A stretch of DNA of 43,863 nucleotides from Plantactinospora alkalitolerans (lineage in GTDB: Bacteria > Actinomycetota > Actinomycetes > Mycobacteriales > Micromonosporaceae): assembly GCF_015690345.1 (NCBI RefSeq), contig NZ_JADPUN010000100.1:1-43863 (forward strand), written 5' to 3'. The translations under genes were made by a program, and so were the position numbers. Below, piece after piece: positions 26,685 through 35,155 of the stretch. The stretch's first letter is position 1, and every line of letters starts with the position of its first letter. Below the pieces are notes generated by a model. It saw only the letters and a program-made list of their open reading frames with translations, made no database searches and had not been told where the DNA came from.

Positions 26685-27959
26685 GTGACGCCGGAGGAGA
26701 TCGTCACACTCGACCGGGCGCACGTCTGGCACCCGTACGCGCCGATGCCGGCCACCAGCAGGCCGTACGTGGTGGAAAGTGCCGCCGGGGTCCGGCTGCG
26801 GCTCGCCGACGGCCGGGAACTGGTGGACGGCATGTCGTCGTGGTGGGCGGCGATCCACGGGTACCGACACCCGGTGCTGGACGCCGCGGTCACCGACCAG
26901 CTCGGCCGGATGAGCCACGTCATGTTCGGCGGCCTGACCCACGAGCCCGCCGTCCGGCTCGCCGGCACTCTGGTCGAACTGACCCCGGCCGGCCTGGAAC
27001 ACGTCTTCCTCAGCGACTCCGGCTCGGTCTCGGTCGAGGTGGCGGTGAAGATGGCGTTGCAGTACCAGCGCGGCCGGGGGCGCCCGCGGCGGCACCGGCT
27101 GGCCACCTGGCGGGGCGGCTACCACGGCGACACGTTCCATCCGATGAGCGTCTGCGATCCGGACGGCGGGATGCACTCGCTCTGGACCGACGTGCTTCCC
27201 CGGCAGGTCTTCGCGGACGTGCCGCCGTCCGGGTTCGACGCGCCCGTCGACGAGGCGTACGCGGCCGCGCTCGCCGACGCGGTGGAGCGGCACGCCGAGG
27301 AACTGGCCGCGGTGATCGTGGAACCGGTGGTGCAGGGGGCCGGCGGCATGCGGTGGCACAGTCCGGAGTACCTGCGGCTGCTCCGGGAACTGACCGCGCG
27401 GCACGGCATCCTGCTGATCTTCGACGAGATCGCCACCGGCTTCGGCCGGACCGGTGCGCTCTTCGCGGCCGAGCATGCCGGTGTCACCCCGGACGTGATG
27501 TGCCTCGGCAAGGCGCTCACCGGTGGCTATCTCAGCCTGGCGGCGACGCTGTGTACACCGGAGGTCGCCGAGGGCATCTCGGTGACCGGGGTGCTCGCGC
27601 ACGGTCCGACCTTCATGGGCAACCCGGTCGCCTGCGCGGTCGCGAACGCCTCCATCGGGCTGCTGCGGGCCGGAGACTGGGCGGGGGAGGTCGCGAGGGT
27701 CCAGGCGGCCCTTTCGTCCGGTCTGGCGCCGTTGCGGGGCGTTCCCGGGGTCGCTGACGTCCGCGCGCTGGGGGCGATCGGGGTGGTGCAGCTCGACCAC
27801 GACGTCGATCTGGCCGCGGCGACCGCCGCCGCCGTGGCGCACGGGGTGTGGTTGCGGCCGTTCCGGAACCTGGTCTACACGATGCCGCCGTACGTCACCG
27901 GGGACGAGGACCTGGCCCGGATCTGTACGGCGATCGGCGCGGCCGTCGCGGCCGGCTGA
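26685..27959 (+). CDS. bioA: Adenosylmethionine--8-amino-7-oxononanoate aminotransferase
   Basis: PLP enzyme of biotin synthesis that uses SAM as amino donor to make 7,8-diaminopelargonate. The 424-residue protein has the BioA-type HPYAPM and [14 protein letters not shown] segments, [22 protein letters not shown], the PLP Asp in [12 protein letters not shown], the Schiff-base Lys in [12 protein letters not shown], and [14 protein letters not shown]. It starts at GTG after GGAGGACC. It is embedded between pyrD and pyrF with gaps of 58 and 97 nt; no other bio gene is nearby. Other class III aminotransferases are possible, but the SWW and GYRHP features favour BioA. Confidence 0.92.
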   Translation: MTPEEIVTLDRAHVWHPYAPMPATSRPYVVESAAGVRLRLADGRELVDGMSSWWAAIHGYRHPVLDAAVTDQLGRMSHVMFGGLTHEPAVRLAGTLVELTPAGLEHVFLSDSGSVSVEVAVKMALQYQRGRGRPRRHRLATWRGGYHGDTFHPMSVCDPDGGMHSLWTDVLPRQVFADVPPSGFDAPVDEAYAAALADAVERHAEELAAVIVEPVVQGAGGMRWHSPEYLRLLRELTARHGILLIFDEIATGFGRTGALFAAEHAGVTPDVMCLGKALTGGYLSLAATLCTPEVAEGISVTGVLAHGPTFMGNPVACAVANASIGLLRAGDWAGEVARVQAALSSGLAPLRGVPGVADVRALGAIGVVQLDHDVDLAAATAAAVAHGVWLRPFRNLVYTMPPYVTGDEDLARICTAIGAAVAAG

Positions 27960-28056
27960 GCGGGCCGACGGCGGTCCGGGGAACCGGCTGGGCGCCGCGA
28001 CAGGAGTCGACCAGACGCCGCGACAGGTGGTCGTGGCGCGCGGAGAGGAGAGCGAT

Positions 28057-28899
28057 ATGGAGACCTTCGGCAGCCGGTTGCACCGGGCGATGGCGGAGCG
28101 TGGCCCGCTGTGTGTGGGCATCGATCCGCACCCGGCCCTGCTGACCCGCTGGGGTCTGTCGGACGATCTCGACGGGCTGACCCGGTTCAGCCAGATCGCG
28201 GTCGATGCGCTCGGGGACCGGGTCGCGGTGGTCAAGCCGCAGTCCGCGTTTTTCGAGCGGTTCGGCGCTCGGGGACTCGGCGTACTTGAGTCAATTATCC
28301 GACAGTTACGGGGCGCCGGGACGCTCGTCCTGCTTGACGTCAAGCGCGGTGACATCGGTTCCACCGTCGCCGCGTACGCCGACGCGTACCTGGACCCATC
28401 CAGCCCGATGTATGTCGACGCGGTCACCGCGAGCCCGTTCCTGGGGGTCAACTCGCTCGCTCCGATGTTCGAAGCGGCGGGCAAGCACGGCGGCGGCGTG
28501 TTCGTGCTGGCACTCACCTCCAACCCGGAGGGCGCGAGCGTCCAACGCGCCCGCGGCGCGGACGGCCGTACCGTCGCGCAAACGATCATCGACGAGATTT
28601 CGCAGCTCAACAAGGGTGCGGAGCCGCTCGGCAGTTTCGGGCTGGTGGTCGGCGCGACCATCGGCCCGACCGGGCACGACCTCTCCTCGGTGGGCGGTCC
28701 GCTGCTCGCTCCGGGGCTCGGCGCGCAGGGTGGCCGCGCCGCCGACCTGCGCACGGTCTTCGGAAACGAGCTCGGCGCGGTGCTCCCGTCGTACTCCCGG
28801 GAGGTGCTCGGCGCCGGTCCCGACCCGGCCGCGCTGCGCGCCGCGACGGACCGCGTTCTGGCCGATTGTCGGGCCGCGCTGGCCGCTGCCAGTCAGTGA
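28057..28899 (+). CDS. pyrF: Orotidine-5'-phosphate decarboxylase, type 2
   Basis: Decarboxylates OMP to UMP, the last step of the pathway. The 280-residue type 2 enzyme shows GIDPHPALLTRWGL, KPQSAFFERFG, the catalytic DVKRGDIGST (Lys and Asp pair), VTASPFLG and LLAPGLGAQGG. ATG 28057 was chosen because GAGGAG lies 6 nt upstream. Codons around 28285-28310 are locally AT-richer. It closes the operon; pyrE is not in the window. Confidence 0.96.
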   Translation: METFGSRLHRAMAERGPLCVGIDPHPALLTRWGLSDDLDGLTRFSQIAVDALGDRVAVVKPQSAFFERFGARGLGVLESIIRQLRGAGTLVLLDVKRGDIGSTVAAYADAYLDPSSPMYVDAVTASPFLGVNSLAPMFEAAGKHGGGVFVLALTSNPEGASVQRARGADGRTVAQTIIDEISQLNKGAEPLGSFGLVVGATIGPTGHDLSSVGGPLLAPGLGAQGGRAADLRTVFGNELGAVLPSYSREVLGAGPDPAALRAATDRVLADCRAALAAASQ

Positions 28900-29070
28900 T
28901 CTCGTGGTCACGCTGAAGTGATCATGGCGTGCCCACGTTGCCGAAAGCTCCGTTGACCGCTAGTTTTCCCGGCGCTGGGAACCACATACCCCTTTGGTTG
29001 CCAGGCACACCACGTTTCACAGATGCGACGGCGCGTCCCGCCCGTCGCGATAGGGACCTGAGGAGAACTG

Positions 29071-29388
29071 GTGCCGCTCCCCCAACTGAGCCCCGAGCAG
29101 TGTGCAGCCGCGCTGGAAAAGGCCGCGGAGATCCGCAAGGCCCGTGCCAAGCTCAAGGAAGAGCTTAAGCAGGGCAAGACCACCCTCGCCGCCGTCCTCG
29201 ACCGGGCGGAGGCGGACGATGTCGTCGGTAAGCTGAAGGTATCGGCCGTGCTTCAGGCCATGCCGGGAATCGGCAAGATCCGGGCGACCCAGATCATGGA
29301 GAAGCTCAAGATCGCCGACAGTCGTCGCCTGCGTGGCCTCGGTGAGCAGCAGCGCAAGGCACTGCTTGGAGAATTCGCGGCGAACTAG
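29071..29388 (+). CDS. mihF: Integration host factor, actinobacterial type (mIHF)
   Basis: Small nucleoid-associated DNA-binding protein (105 residues), unrelated to the HU-like IHF of proteobacteria. It begins MPLPQLSPEQ. It has a long basic helix (AALEKAAEIRKARAKLKEELKQG) and a helix-two-turn-helix DNA-binding core with the LQAMPGIGKIRATQIMEKL hairpin. It ends in RLRGLGEQQRKALLGEF, as in mycobacterial and Streptomyces mIHF. AGGAGA precedes the GTG. It lies upstream of gmk as in many actinobacteria. Confidence 0.95.
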   Translation: MPLPQLSPEQCAAALEKAAEIRKARAKLKEELKQGKTTLAAVLDRAEADDVVGKLKVSAVLQAMPGIGKIRATQIMEKLKIADSRRLRGLGEQQRKALLGEFAAN

Positions 29389-29414
29389 TTCCACTCGCCG
29401 TGTAGAAACAAGCA

Positions 29415-29927
29415 GTGGGTACGCATGACGATGTCCGCACTGCGGCTCGTCTCACGGTCCTTGCCGGCCCTTCCGGGGCCGGCAAGGACAGCGTGACCGA
29501 ACTTGTCCGGGCCCGATCGCCGAGGTTGTGGCTGTCCGTCCCGGTGACCACCCGGCCCCGTCGGAAGTACGAGATCGACGGTGTGCACTATCGTTTCGTC
29601 GACCGGGACGAATTCGCGCGACTACTCGACGACGGGCAGTTGCTGGAGTGGTCGGAGATTGGCGTTCACCGCTACGGAACGCCGCGCGAGCCGGTCCGGA
29701 GCCGCCTGTCGGCCGGTCTGCCGGTGCTGCTGGCGATCGACCTCCGGGGCGCCCGGCAGGTGCGGGTGGCGATGCCCGAGGCGCGGCTGGTGTATCTCGC
29801 CCCGTCCGGGGCCGGCGTCCACCGGGCCGGTCGCGAATTCGACGCAACGGTCGTCAACGACGTGGTCGGGCGTGCTGCGGATGAACTGGTAGGCTTGCTC
29901 GGTTCGTCCTTTCTGACGCCGACCTGA
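29415..29927 (+). CDS. gmk: Guanylate kinase homologue lacking the LID region
   Basis: Guanylate kinase phosphorylates GMP and dGMP. The N-terminal two thirds match well: P-loop GPSGAGKDS (about 18-26), SVPVTTRPRR, DGVHYRFV, LEWSEIGVHRYGTP and IDLRGARQV. At 170 residues it is short. After LVYLAPSGAG the usual segment of about 30-35 residues, containing the RLxxRGTE LID arginines and a following Rxx-rich helix, is absent, and the protein resumes at REFDATVVNDVV. The usual LEID-QG motif is changed to LAID-RG. The frame is intact, so this is an in-frame deletion rather than a frameshift. It has no clear Shine-Dalgarno. Activity is doubtful; another gmk may exist elsewhere. Confidence 0.82.
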   Translation: MGTHDDVRTAARLTVLAGPSGAGKDSVTELVRARSPRLWLSVPVTTRPRRKYEIDGVHYRFVDRDEFARLLDDGQLLEWSEIGVHRYGTPREPVRSRLSAGLPVLLAIDLRGARQVRVAMPEARLVYLAPSGAGVHRAGREFDATVVNDVVGRAADELVGLLGSSFLTPT

Positions 29928-30035
29928 TCCAGTTCTGGCCCGATCCAGTTCCGGCCCGACCCCGCTTCGACCCGATGCCTGATCGAGTCCGAAGCGTCAT
30001 CGAGCCCGTAGCCTGATCGAGTTTCGACCTGACGT
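29926..30035 (+). repeat. Degenerate tandem 16-nt repeats between gmk and rpoZ
   Basis: Units 29926-29941 and 29942-29957 (GATCCAGTTCYGGCCC) differ by one base. 29958-29973 is a diverged third copy, and GATCGAGT-type fragments recur at about 29981, 29999 and 30015. The array begins in the last two bases of the gmk stop codon and fills most of the 192-nt gap before rpoZ. Function unknown. Confidence 0.75.
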
Positions 30036-30119
30036 CGACGTCGCCCTGGGCCGACGCCAGACCGAGCCAACTCCGACCTGACCGCCCGGCGCGGTCGAGA
30101 GACACCGAGGTTTATCTCC

Positions 30120-30383
30120 GTGGGATCCATCGCCAACCCCGAGGGCATCACCAACCCGCCGATCGACGAGCTGCTTGAGAAGACCACCTCCAAGTACGCC
30201 CTGGTGATCTTCGCCGCCAAGCGTGCCCGCCAGGTCAACGCCTACTACAGCCAGCTCGGCGAGGGCCTGCTGGAGTACGTCGGCCCGCTGGTGGAGACCA
30301 CGCCGCAGGAGAAGCCGCTCTCCATCGCGATGCGGGAGATCAACGCAGGTCTGCTCACCGCCGAGCCGACCGACCAGCCGTAG
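30120..30383 (+). CDS. rpoZ: DNA-directed RNA polymerase omega subunit
   Basis: Small subunit that helps RNA polymerase assembly by clamping beta-prime. At 87 residues it has the actinobacterial length. It begins [18 protein letters not shown] and contains [21 protein letters not shown], the omega-conserved KYxLVxxAAKRARQ block, and [13 protein letters not shown]. The GTG start is preceded by CGAGG about 9 nt upstream. It is followed 20 nt later by coaBC, an arrangement common across bacteria. Confidence 0.96.
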   Translation: MGSIANPEGITNPPIDELLEKTTSKYALVIFAAKRARQVNAYYSQLGEGLLEYVGPLVETTPQEKPLSIAMREINAGLLTAEPTDQP

Positions 30384-30403
30384 GGCCGGTCAGGCGTCGT
30401 CCG

Positions 30404-31609
30404 ATGACCGCGGTCGTACTCGGGGTCGGCGGAGGCATCGCCGCGTACAAGGCGTGCGAGCTGCTGCGCCTGTTCACGGAGTCGGGCCATCGGGTCCGGG
30501 TCGTGCCGACCGCCTCCGCACTCCGGTTCGTGGGCGCCCCGACGTGGGCGGCGCTCTCCGGGCAACCGGTCGCCGACGATGTCTGGGCCGACGTGCACGA
30601 GGTGCCGCACGTGCGGCTGGGGCAGGGCGCCGACCTGGTGGTCGTCGCGCCCGCCACGGCCGACCTGCTGGCCAGGGCCGCGCACGGACTCGCCGACGAC
30701 CTGCTCACCAACACGCTGCTGACGGCCCGCTGCCCGGTGCTGATCGCACCCGCGATGCACACGGAGATGTGGGAGCACCCCGCCACAGTGGAAAACGTCG
30801 CCACGCTGCGTCGGCGCGGAGCCGTGGTGCTGGAGCCGGCGAGCGGTCGGCTGACCGGGGCGGACACCGGAAAGGGCAGGCTTCCCGATCCGGCCGAGAT
30901 CTTCGCGGTGGCCCGCCGGGTGCTCGCCCGCGGCGCCGACGCGCCCCGGGACCTGGCCGGCCGCCGGGTCGTGGTCACCGCCGGCGGCACCAGGGAGCCG
31001 CTGGACCCGGTGCGGTTCATCGGCAACCGGTCGTCGGGCAAGCAGGGCTACGCCTTCGCCCGGACGGCGGTGGCCCGTGGTGCCCGGGTGACACTGATCG
31101 CCGCCAACGTGGGACTGCCCGACCCCGCCGGAGCGGACGTGGTCCGGGTCTCGACCACCGAGGAACTGCGCAAGGCCACCCTGGAGGCGGCCGGGTCCGC
31201 CGACGCCGTGGTGATGGCGGCGGCGCCCGCCGACTTCCGGCCCGCGACGTACGCCGCAGACAAGATCAAGAAATCCGACCGTGGCGCGGCGCTCACCGTC
31301 GAACTTGTGGCCAACCCCGACATCGCCGCTGAGCTGGGCGAGCGTCGGCGCCCCGACCAGGTGCTGGTCGCCTTCGCCGCCGAGACCAGCGACGCCGAGG
31401 CCAATGCCCGCGGCAAGCTGGTCCGGAAGAAGGCCGACCTGATCGTCGTCAACGAGGTCGGACCGGACAAGGTCTTCGGGGCCGACACCAACACCGCCGT
31501 CGTGCTCGGCGCTGACGGCTCGGTGACAGCGTTTTCTGAGCAATCCAAGGAAGATCTCGCCGATGGCGTGTGGGATCTGGTAACAACGCGCTTGACCGGC
31601 TCGTCATGA
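30404..31609 (+). CDS. coaBC: Bifunctional phosphopantothenoylcysteine decarboxylase / synthetase
   Basis: Coenzyme A synthesis: CoaB joins phosphopantothenate to cysteine and CoaC decarboxylates the product with FMN. The N-terminal flavoprotein domain (about 1-180) has GGGIAAYKA, the catalytic-type His69 in HVRLGQGADLVVVAP, and PAMHTEMW (116-123), where the general motif has Asn in place of this His. The segment aligned with the usual active-site Cys reads RLTGADTGKGRL (149-160) and has no Cys. The CoaB domain has TAGGTREPLDPVRFIGNRSSGKQG and APADFRPATYAADKIKK. Length (401) is normal. Confidence 0.94.
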   Translation: MTAVVLGVGGGIAAYKACELLRLFTESGHRVRVVPTASALRFVGAPTWAALSGQPVADDVWADVHEVPHVRLGQGADLVVVAPATADLLARAAHGLADDLLTNTLLTARCPVLIAPAMHTEMWEHPATVENVATLRRRGAVVLEPASGRLTGADTGKGRLPDPAEIFAVARRVLARGADAPRDLAGRRVVVTAGGTREPLDPVRFIGNRSSGKQGYAFARTAVARGARVTLIAANVGLPDPAGADVVRVSTTEELRKATLEAAGSADAVVMAAAPADFRPATYAADKIKKSDRGAALTVELVANPDIAAELGERRRPDQVLVAFAAETSDAEANARGKLVRKKADLIVVNEVGPDKVFGADTNTAVVLGADGSVTAFSEQSKEDLADGVWDLVTTRLTGSS

Positions 31610-31657
31610 GCGAAAACGACGCCAAGGGTGTTGGCCGTCAGACCAGGCGGCGGTGAC

Positions 31658-31663
31658 TACACT
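31658..31663 (+). promoter_or_regulatory. Candidate -10 box for metK
   Basis: TACACT fits TANNNT and lies 35 nt before the metK GTG, which would give a leader of roughly 29 nt with an AGGAG site. The -35 region is weak. No SAM riboswitch fold was recognised in the 89-nt gap. Confidence 0.4.
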
Positions 31664-31698
31664 GCCGCGCAACGTGTATTCGAGATCTTAGGAGCACC

Positions 31699-32892
31699 GT
31701 GGTACGCCGCTTGTTCACATCCGAGTCGGTCACGGAAGGCCACCCGGACAAGATTGCTGACCAGATCAGCGACGGTATCCTCGACGCGCTGCTGGACCAG
31801 GACCCGCGCAGCCGGGTCGCGGTCGAAACCCTCATCACGACCGGCCAGGTGCACGTCGCGGGTGAGGTGACCACGAAGGCGTACGCCGACATCCCGGCGA
31901 TCGTCCGCGAGACGATCCTGGGCATCGGCTACGACTCGTCGAAGAAGGGCTTCGACGGGGCCTCCTGTGGCGTCAGCGTGTCGATCGGGTCCCAGTCGCC
32001 GGACATCGCCCAGGGTGTCGACAGCGCCATCGAGTTGCGGTCCGGTTCGTCGGAGAGCGCGCTGGACGCCCAGGGCGCCGGCGACCAGGGGATGATGTTC
32101 GGCTTCGCGTGCTCGGAGACGCCCGAGCTGATGCCGCTGCCGATCGCCCTGGCGCACCGGCTGGCCCGCCGGCTGTCGGCCGCCCGCAAGGACGGGACCA
32201 TCCCGTACCTGCGTCCGGACGGCAAGACCCAGGTCACCATCGAGTACGACGGCCTGCGTCCCGTTCGGCTGGACACGGTCGTGGTGTCGTCGCAGCATGC
32301 CGCCGACATCTCGCTGGAGTCGCTGCTCACCCCGGACGTCCGCGAGCACGTCATCGCGCCGGAGCTGGAGGAACTCGGGCTCGACATCGACGGCTACCGG
32401 CTGCTGGTGAACCCGACCGGCCGGTTCGAGATCGGTGGCCCGATGGGCGACGCCGGGCTGACCGGGCGGAAGATCATTGTGGACACCTACGGCGGGTACG
32501 CCCGGCACGGTGGCGGGGCGTTCTCCGGCAAGGACCCGTCCAAGGTCGACCGCTCGGCGGCGTACGCGACCCGCTGGGTGGCGAAGAACGTGGTGGCCGC
32601 CGGACTGGCCGAGCGCTGTGAGGTCCAGGTCGCGTACGCGATCGGCAAGGCCCACCCGGTGAGCCTGTTCATCGAGACCTTCGGCACCGAGAACGTGCCG
32701 GTGGACCGGATCGAGCGGGCGGTGTCCGAGGTCTTCGACCTGCGTCCGGCCGCGATCATCCGGGACCTGAACCTGCTCCGTCCGATCTACCGGCAGACCG
32801 CCGCCTACGGCCACTTCGGCCGTGAGCTGCCCGATCTGACCTGGGAGAGCACCGACCGCGCCGCCGACCTCAAGTCGGCCGCGGGAGCCTGA
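31699..32892 (+). CDS. metK: S-adenosylmethionine synthase
   Basis: Makes SAM from methionine and ATP. The 397-residue protein has [16 protein letters not shown] (ATP site), [10 protein letters not shown] (the flexible-loop hexapeptide), [16 protein letters not shown] (P-loop-like signature) and GKAHPVS. It starts at GTG 31699 after AGGAG. SAM made here is the amino donor for BioA and a methyl donor for RsmB, both encoded in this window. Confidence 0.98.
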   Translation: MVRRLFTSESVTEGHPDKIADQISDGILDALLDQDPRSRVAVETLITTGQVHVAGEVTTKAYADIPAIVRETILGIGYDSSKKGFDGASCGVSVSIGSQSPDIAQGVDSAIELRSGSSESALDAQGAGDQGMMFGFACSETPELMPLPIALAHRLARRLSAARKDGTIPYLRPDGKTQVTIEYDGLRPVRLDTVVVSSQHAADISLESLLTPDVREHVIAPELEELGLDIDGYRLLVNPTGRFEIGGPMGDAGLTGRKIIVDTYGGYARHGGGAFSGKDPSKVDRSAAYATRWVAKNVVAAGLAERCEVQVAYAIGKAHPVSLFIETFGTENVPVDRIERAVSEVFDLRPAAIIRDLNLLRPIYRQTAAYGHFGRELPDLTWESTDRAADLKSAAGA

Positions 32893-32930
32893 CCACCAGC
32901 AAGCGCAGCGACCGGCAGCCCGCACCCGGG

Positions 32931-34919
32931 TTGCCGGTCGCTCGCGTCTGCGTGGATGTGCCGCTGGCCCACCTGGACCGGCCCTTCGACTACCTGGTCC
33001 CGGCCGAGTTGGCCGAACAGGCCCGGGCCGGAACCCGGGTCCGGGTGCGCTTCGCGGGTCAACTGGTCGACGGATGGCTGCTGGACCGGGCCGAGACGTC
33101 CGCGCACGACGGCCGGCTGAGTTATCTGGAGCGGCTGGTGTCGCCCGAGCCGGTGCTGACTCCGGAGATCGCCCGACTGGCCCGCGCGGTGGCCGACCGG
33201 TACGCCGGCAACCTCGCCGACGTGCTGCGGTTGGCCGTGCCGCCCCGGCACGCCAAGGTGGAACGCGAACCGGCCCCGCCCCCGGCGGTCGCCCCGGTCA
33301 CTGCCGACGGCGGGCAGGCAGCCGGTGACACCGGATCGGTGCCGACCGGCCGGGACGACGGCGCGGCGGACGACCCCGGCTGGGGGAGCTACCCGGCCGG
33401 GCCCGGGTTCCTGCGGGCACTCGCCGACGGCCGGGCGCCCCGGGCGGTCTGGTCGGCGCTGCCCGGTGAGGACTGGGCGGCCCGGTTCGCGGACGCGGCG
33501 GCGGCGACGGTACGGGGCGGACGCGGGGTGGTGGCCGTGGTGGCCGACTCCCGCGATCTCGAACGGCTCGACGCGGCGCTGACCAGCCGGCTCGGCGCGG
33601 GGCGGCATGTCGCGTTGTCGGCGGCGCTCGGCCCGGCCCGGCGGTACCGCGCCTTCCTGGCCGCCCGCCGGGGTCAGGTGCCGGTGGTGATCGGCACCCG
33701 GGCCGCGATGTTCGCTCCGGTCGCCGAACTCGGGCTGGTGGCGATCTGGGACGACGGGGACGACCTGCACGCCGAGCCCAGGGCGCCCTATCCGCACGCC
33801 CGGGAGGTGCTGCTCACCCGGGCCCGACTCGGCGAGGCGGCGGTGCTGGTGGCCGGGTACGCCCGGACCGCCGAGGCGCGGCTGCTGGTCGAGACGGGCT
33901 GGGCGAAGGAGATCGTGGCCGACCGGGCGACGCTGCGGGCCCGCTCTCCCCAGGTGACGCCGACCGGTGACGACCCGCAGTTGGCCCGGGACCCGGGGGC
34001 GGCGACGGCGCGGCTGCCCAGCCTGGCCTGGGAAGCCGCCCGAGCCGCGCTCAAGGCCGACGCGCCGGTGCTGGTCCAGGTGCCTCGGCGTGGCTACCTG
34101 CCCTCGGTCTCCTGCGCCGAGTGCCGGGCTCCGGCCCGATGTCCGCACTGTGCCGGTCCGCTCGCCCTGCGCTCGGCAGGTGCGATTCCCGCCTGCCGAT
34201 GGTGCGCGCGGGTGGCCGCCGGGTACGCCTGTCCGCACTGTGGTGGCCGGCGACTGCGGGCCGCGGTGATCGGCGCCCGGCGTACCGCTGAGGAACTTGG
34301 TCGGGCGTTTCCCGGCGTGCCGGTGCGGACCTCGGGGCGGGAGGAGGTGCTCGGCACCGTGCCGGGCGGCGCCGGCCTGGTGATCTCGACTCCCGGCGCG
34401 GAGCCGGTCGCCGAGGGGGGCTTCGGCGCCGTACTGCTGCTCGACTCCTGGGCGATGCTCACCCGGGCCGACCTACGGGCGGGCGAGGAGGCGCTGCGCC
34501 GCTGGCTGGCGGCGGCGGCGTTGGCCCGGCCCGCTTCGGCCGGCGGCCGGGTGGTGGTGGTCGCCGACGGGGCGTTGGCGCCGGTGCAGGCGTTGCTGCG
34601 CTGGGACCCGGGTTGGTTCGCGGGGCGGGAGTTGGCCGAGCGCCGCGAGTTGGGTTTCCCGCCGGCCGCCCGGATGGCCAGCCTGACCGGGGTCGCGGCG
34701 GCGGTGGCGGACCTGCTCGACGCGGCGCGGCTGCCCGAGGGGGCGGAACTGCTGGGTCCGGTACCGGCGACCGAGGGGCAGGAGCGGATGCTGGTCCGGG
34801 TGCCCCGGTCCGGGGCGGCCGCTCTCGCCGCCGCCCTGCACGCCGCGGCGGCGACCCGGACCGCCCGCAAGGCCGCCCAGCCGGTACGGGTTCAGATCGA
34901 TCCGCATGACATCTTCTGA
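32931..34919 (+). CDS. priA: Probable primosomal protein N' (PriA), helicase-motif-deficient actinobacterial type
   Basis: Replication-restart protein homologue of 662 residues. The N-terminal 3'-DNA-end-binding domain begins VARVCVDVPLAHLDRPFDY. The helicase region has no Walker A GxxGxGKT, and the usual DEEH box reads DDGDD, so ATPase activity is not expected. Zinc cysteines are conserved as four CxxC pairs (about 395-440; CAECRAPARCPHC, then CRWC and CPHCGG). Loss of helicase motifs is typical of actinobacterial PriA. TTG 32931 is the first standard start; an in-frame CTG at 32889 that overlaps the metK stop is an alternative. Confidence 0.9.
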   Translation: MPVARVCVDVPLAHLDRPFDYLVPAELAEQARAGTRVRVRFAGQLVDGWLLDRAETSAHDGRLSYLERLVSPEPVLTPEIARLARAVADRYAGNLADVLRLAVPPRHAKVEREPAPPPAVAPVTADGGQAAGDTGSVPTGRDDGAADDPGWGSYPAGPGFLRALADGRAPRAVWSALPGEDWAARFADAAAATVRGGRGVVAVVADSRDLERLDAALTSRLGAGRHVALSAALGPARRYRAFLAARRGQVPVVIGTRAAMFAPVAELGLVAIWDDGDDLHAEPRAPYPHAREVLLTRARLGEAAVLVAGYARTAEARLLVETGWAKEIVADRATLRARSPQVTPTGDDPQLARDPGAATARLPSLAWEAARAALKADAPVLVQVPRRGYLPSVSCAECRAPARCPHCAGPLALRSAGAIPACRWCARVAAGYACPHCGGRRLRAAVIGARRTAEELGRAFPGVPVRTSGREEVLGTVPGGAGLVISTPGAEPVAEGGFGAVLLLDSWAMLTRADLRAGEEALRRWLAAAALARPASAGGRVVVVADGALAPVQALLRWDPGWFAGRELAERRELGFPPAARMASLTGVAAAVADLLDAARLPEGAELLGPVPATEGQERMLVRVPRSGAAALAAALHAAAATRTARKAAQPVRVQIDPHDIF

Positions 34920-35042
34920 CCGGGTGCGGGTCGGATTTTCGGCCCCGAAACCTACACGGAGTGTTGTTTCGCCGACGCTGTGAAGTGGGTATCAATGTGG
35001 GGACGCACTAAGAGTCCGACTGGCTGGCCAGGATCCGAGTGA

Positions 35043-35048
35043 TACCAT
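35043..35048 (+). promoter_or_regulatory. Candidate -10 box before the small ORF
   Basis: TACCAT ends 8 nt before ATG 35057, which would put the transcription start at or next to the ATG. A TGGCTG at 35021 with 16-nt spacing is a poor -35. This is the only promoter-like signal seen in the 34920-35151 gap. Confidence 0.35.
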
Positions 35049-35056
35049 CGCCCCTC

Positions 35057-35155
35057 ATGCTTCACTCGGGTGGTGTGACGGTGAGTGATCGCGCCGGTGC
35101 GATGTTCAAACTATTGATCTTGAAAAACCTGGGATCAGGGGTGGGTAGGGCGTGA
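35057..35155 (+). CDS. Possible small ORF coupled to the kinase/ParB fusion gene
   Basis: A 32-codon frame starts at ATG 35057 and ends in a TGA that overlaps the GTG of the next gene (GTGA, 4-nt overlap). The peptide is basic with a short hydrophobic core (AMFKLLILKNLGSG). No Shine-Dalgarno precedes it; a -10-like TACCAT 8 nt upstream would make it leaderless. An internal GTG at 35081 is another start. The 4-nt overlap and placement are the main support; conservation is unknown. Confidence 0.38.
   Translation: MLHSGGVTVSDRAGAMFKLLILKNLGSGVGRA

Noticed and set aside
28900-29070. A small gene or RNA gene in the pyrF-mihF gap
   Set aside because: No ORF with a ribosome binding site and no recognisable RNA fold; only a weak 6-bp hairpin at the pyrF stop.
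31610-31698. SAM riboswitch ahead of metK
   Set aside because: The 89-nt gap shows none of the conserved SAM aptamer cores; only a -10 box and ribosome binding site are visible.
34933-34950. TTTCGG/CCGAAA hairpin as a priA terminator
   Set aside because: The stem is 5-6 bp with a 2-4 nt loop and no U-tract, too weak to call.
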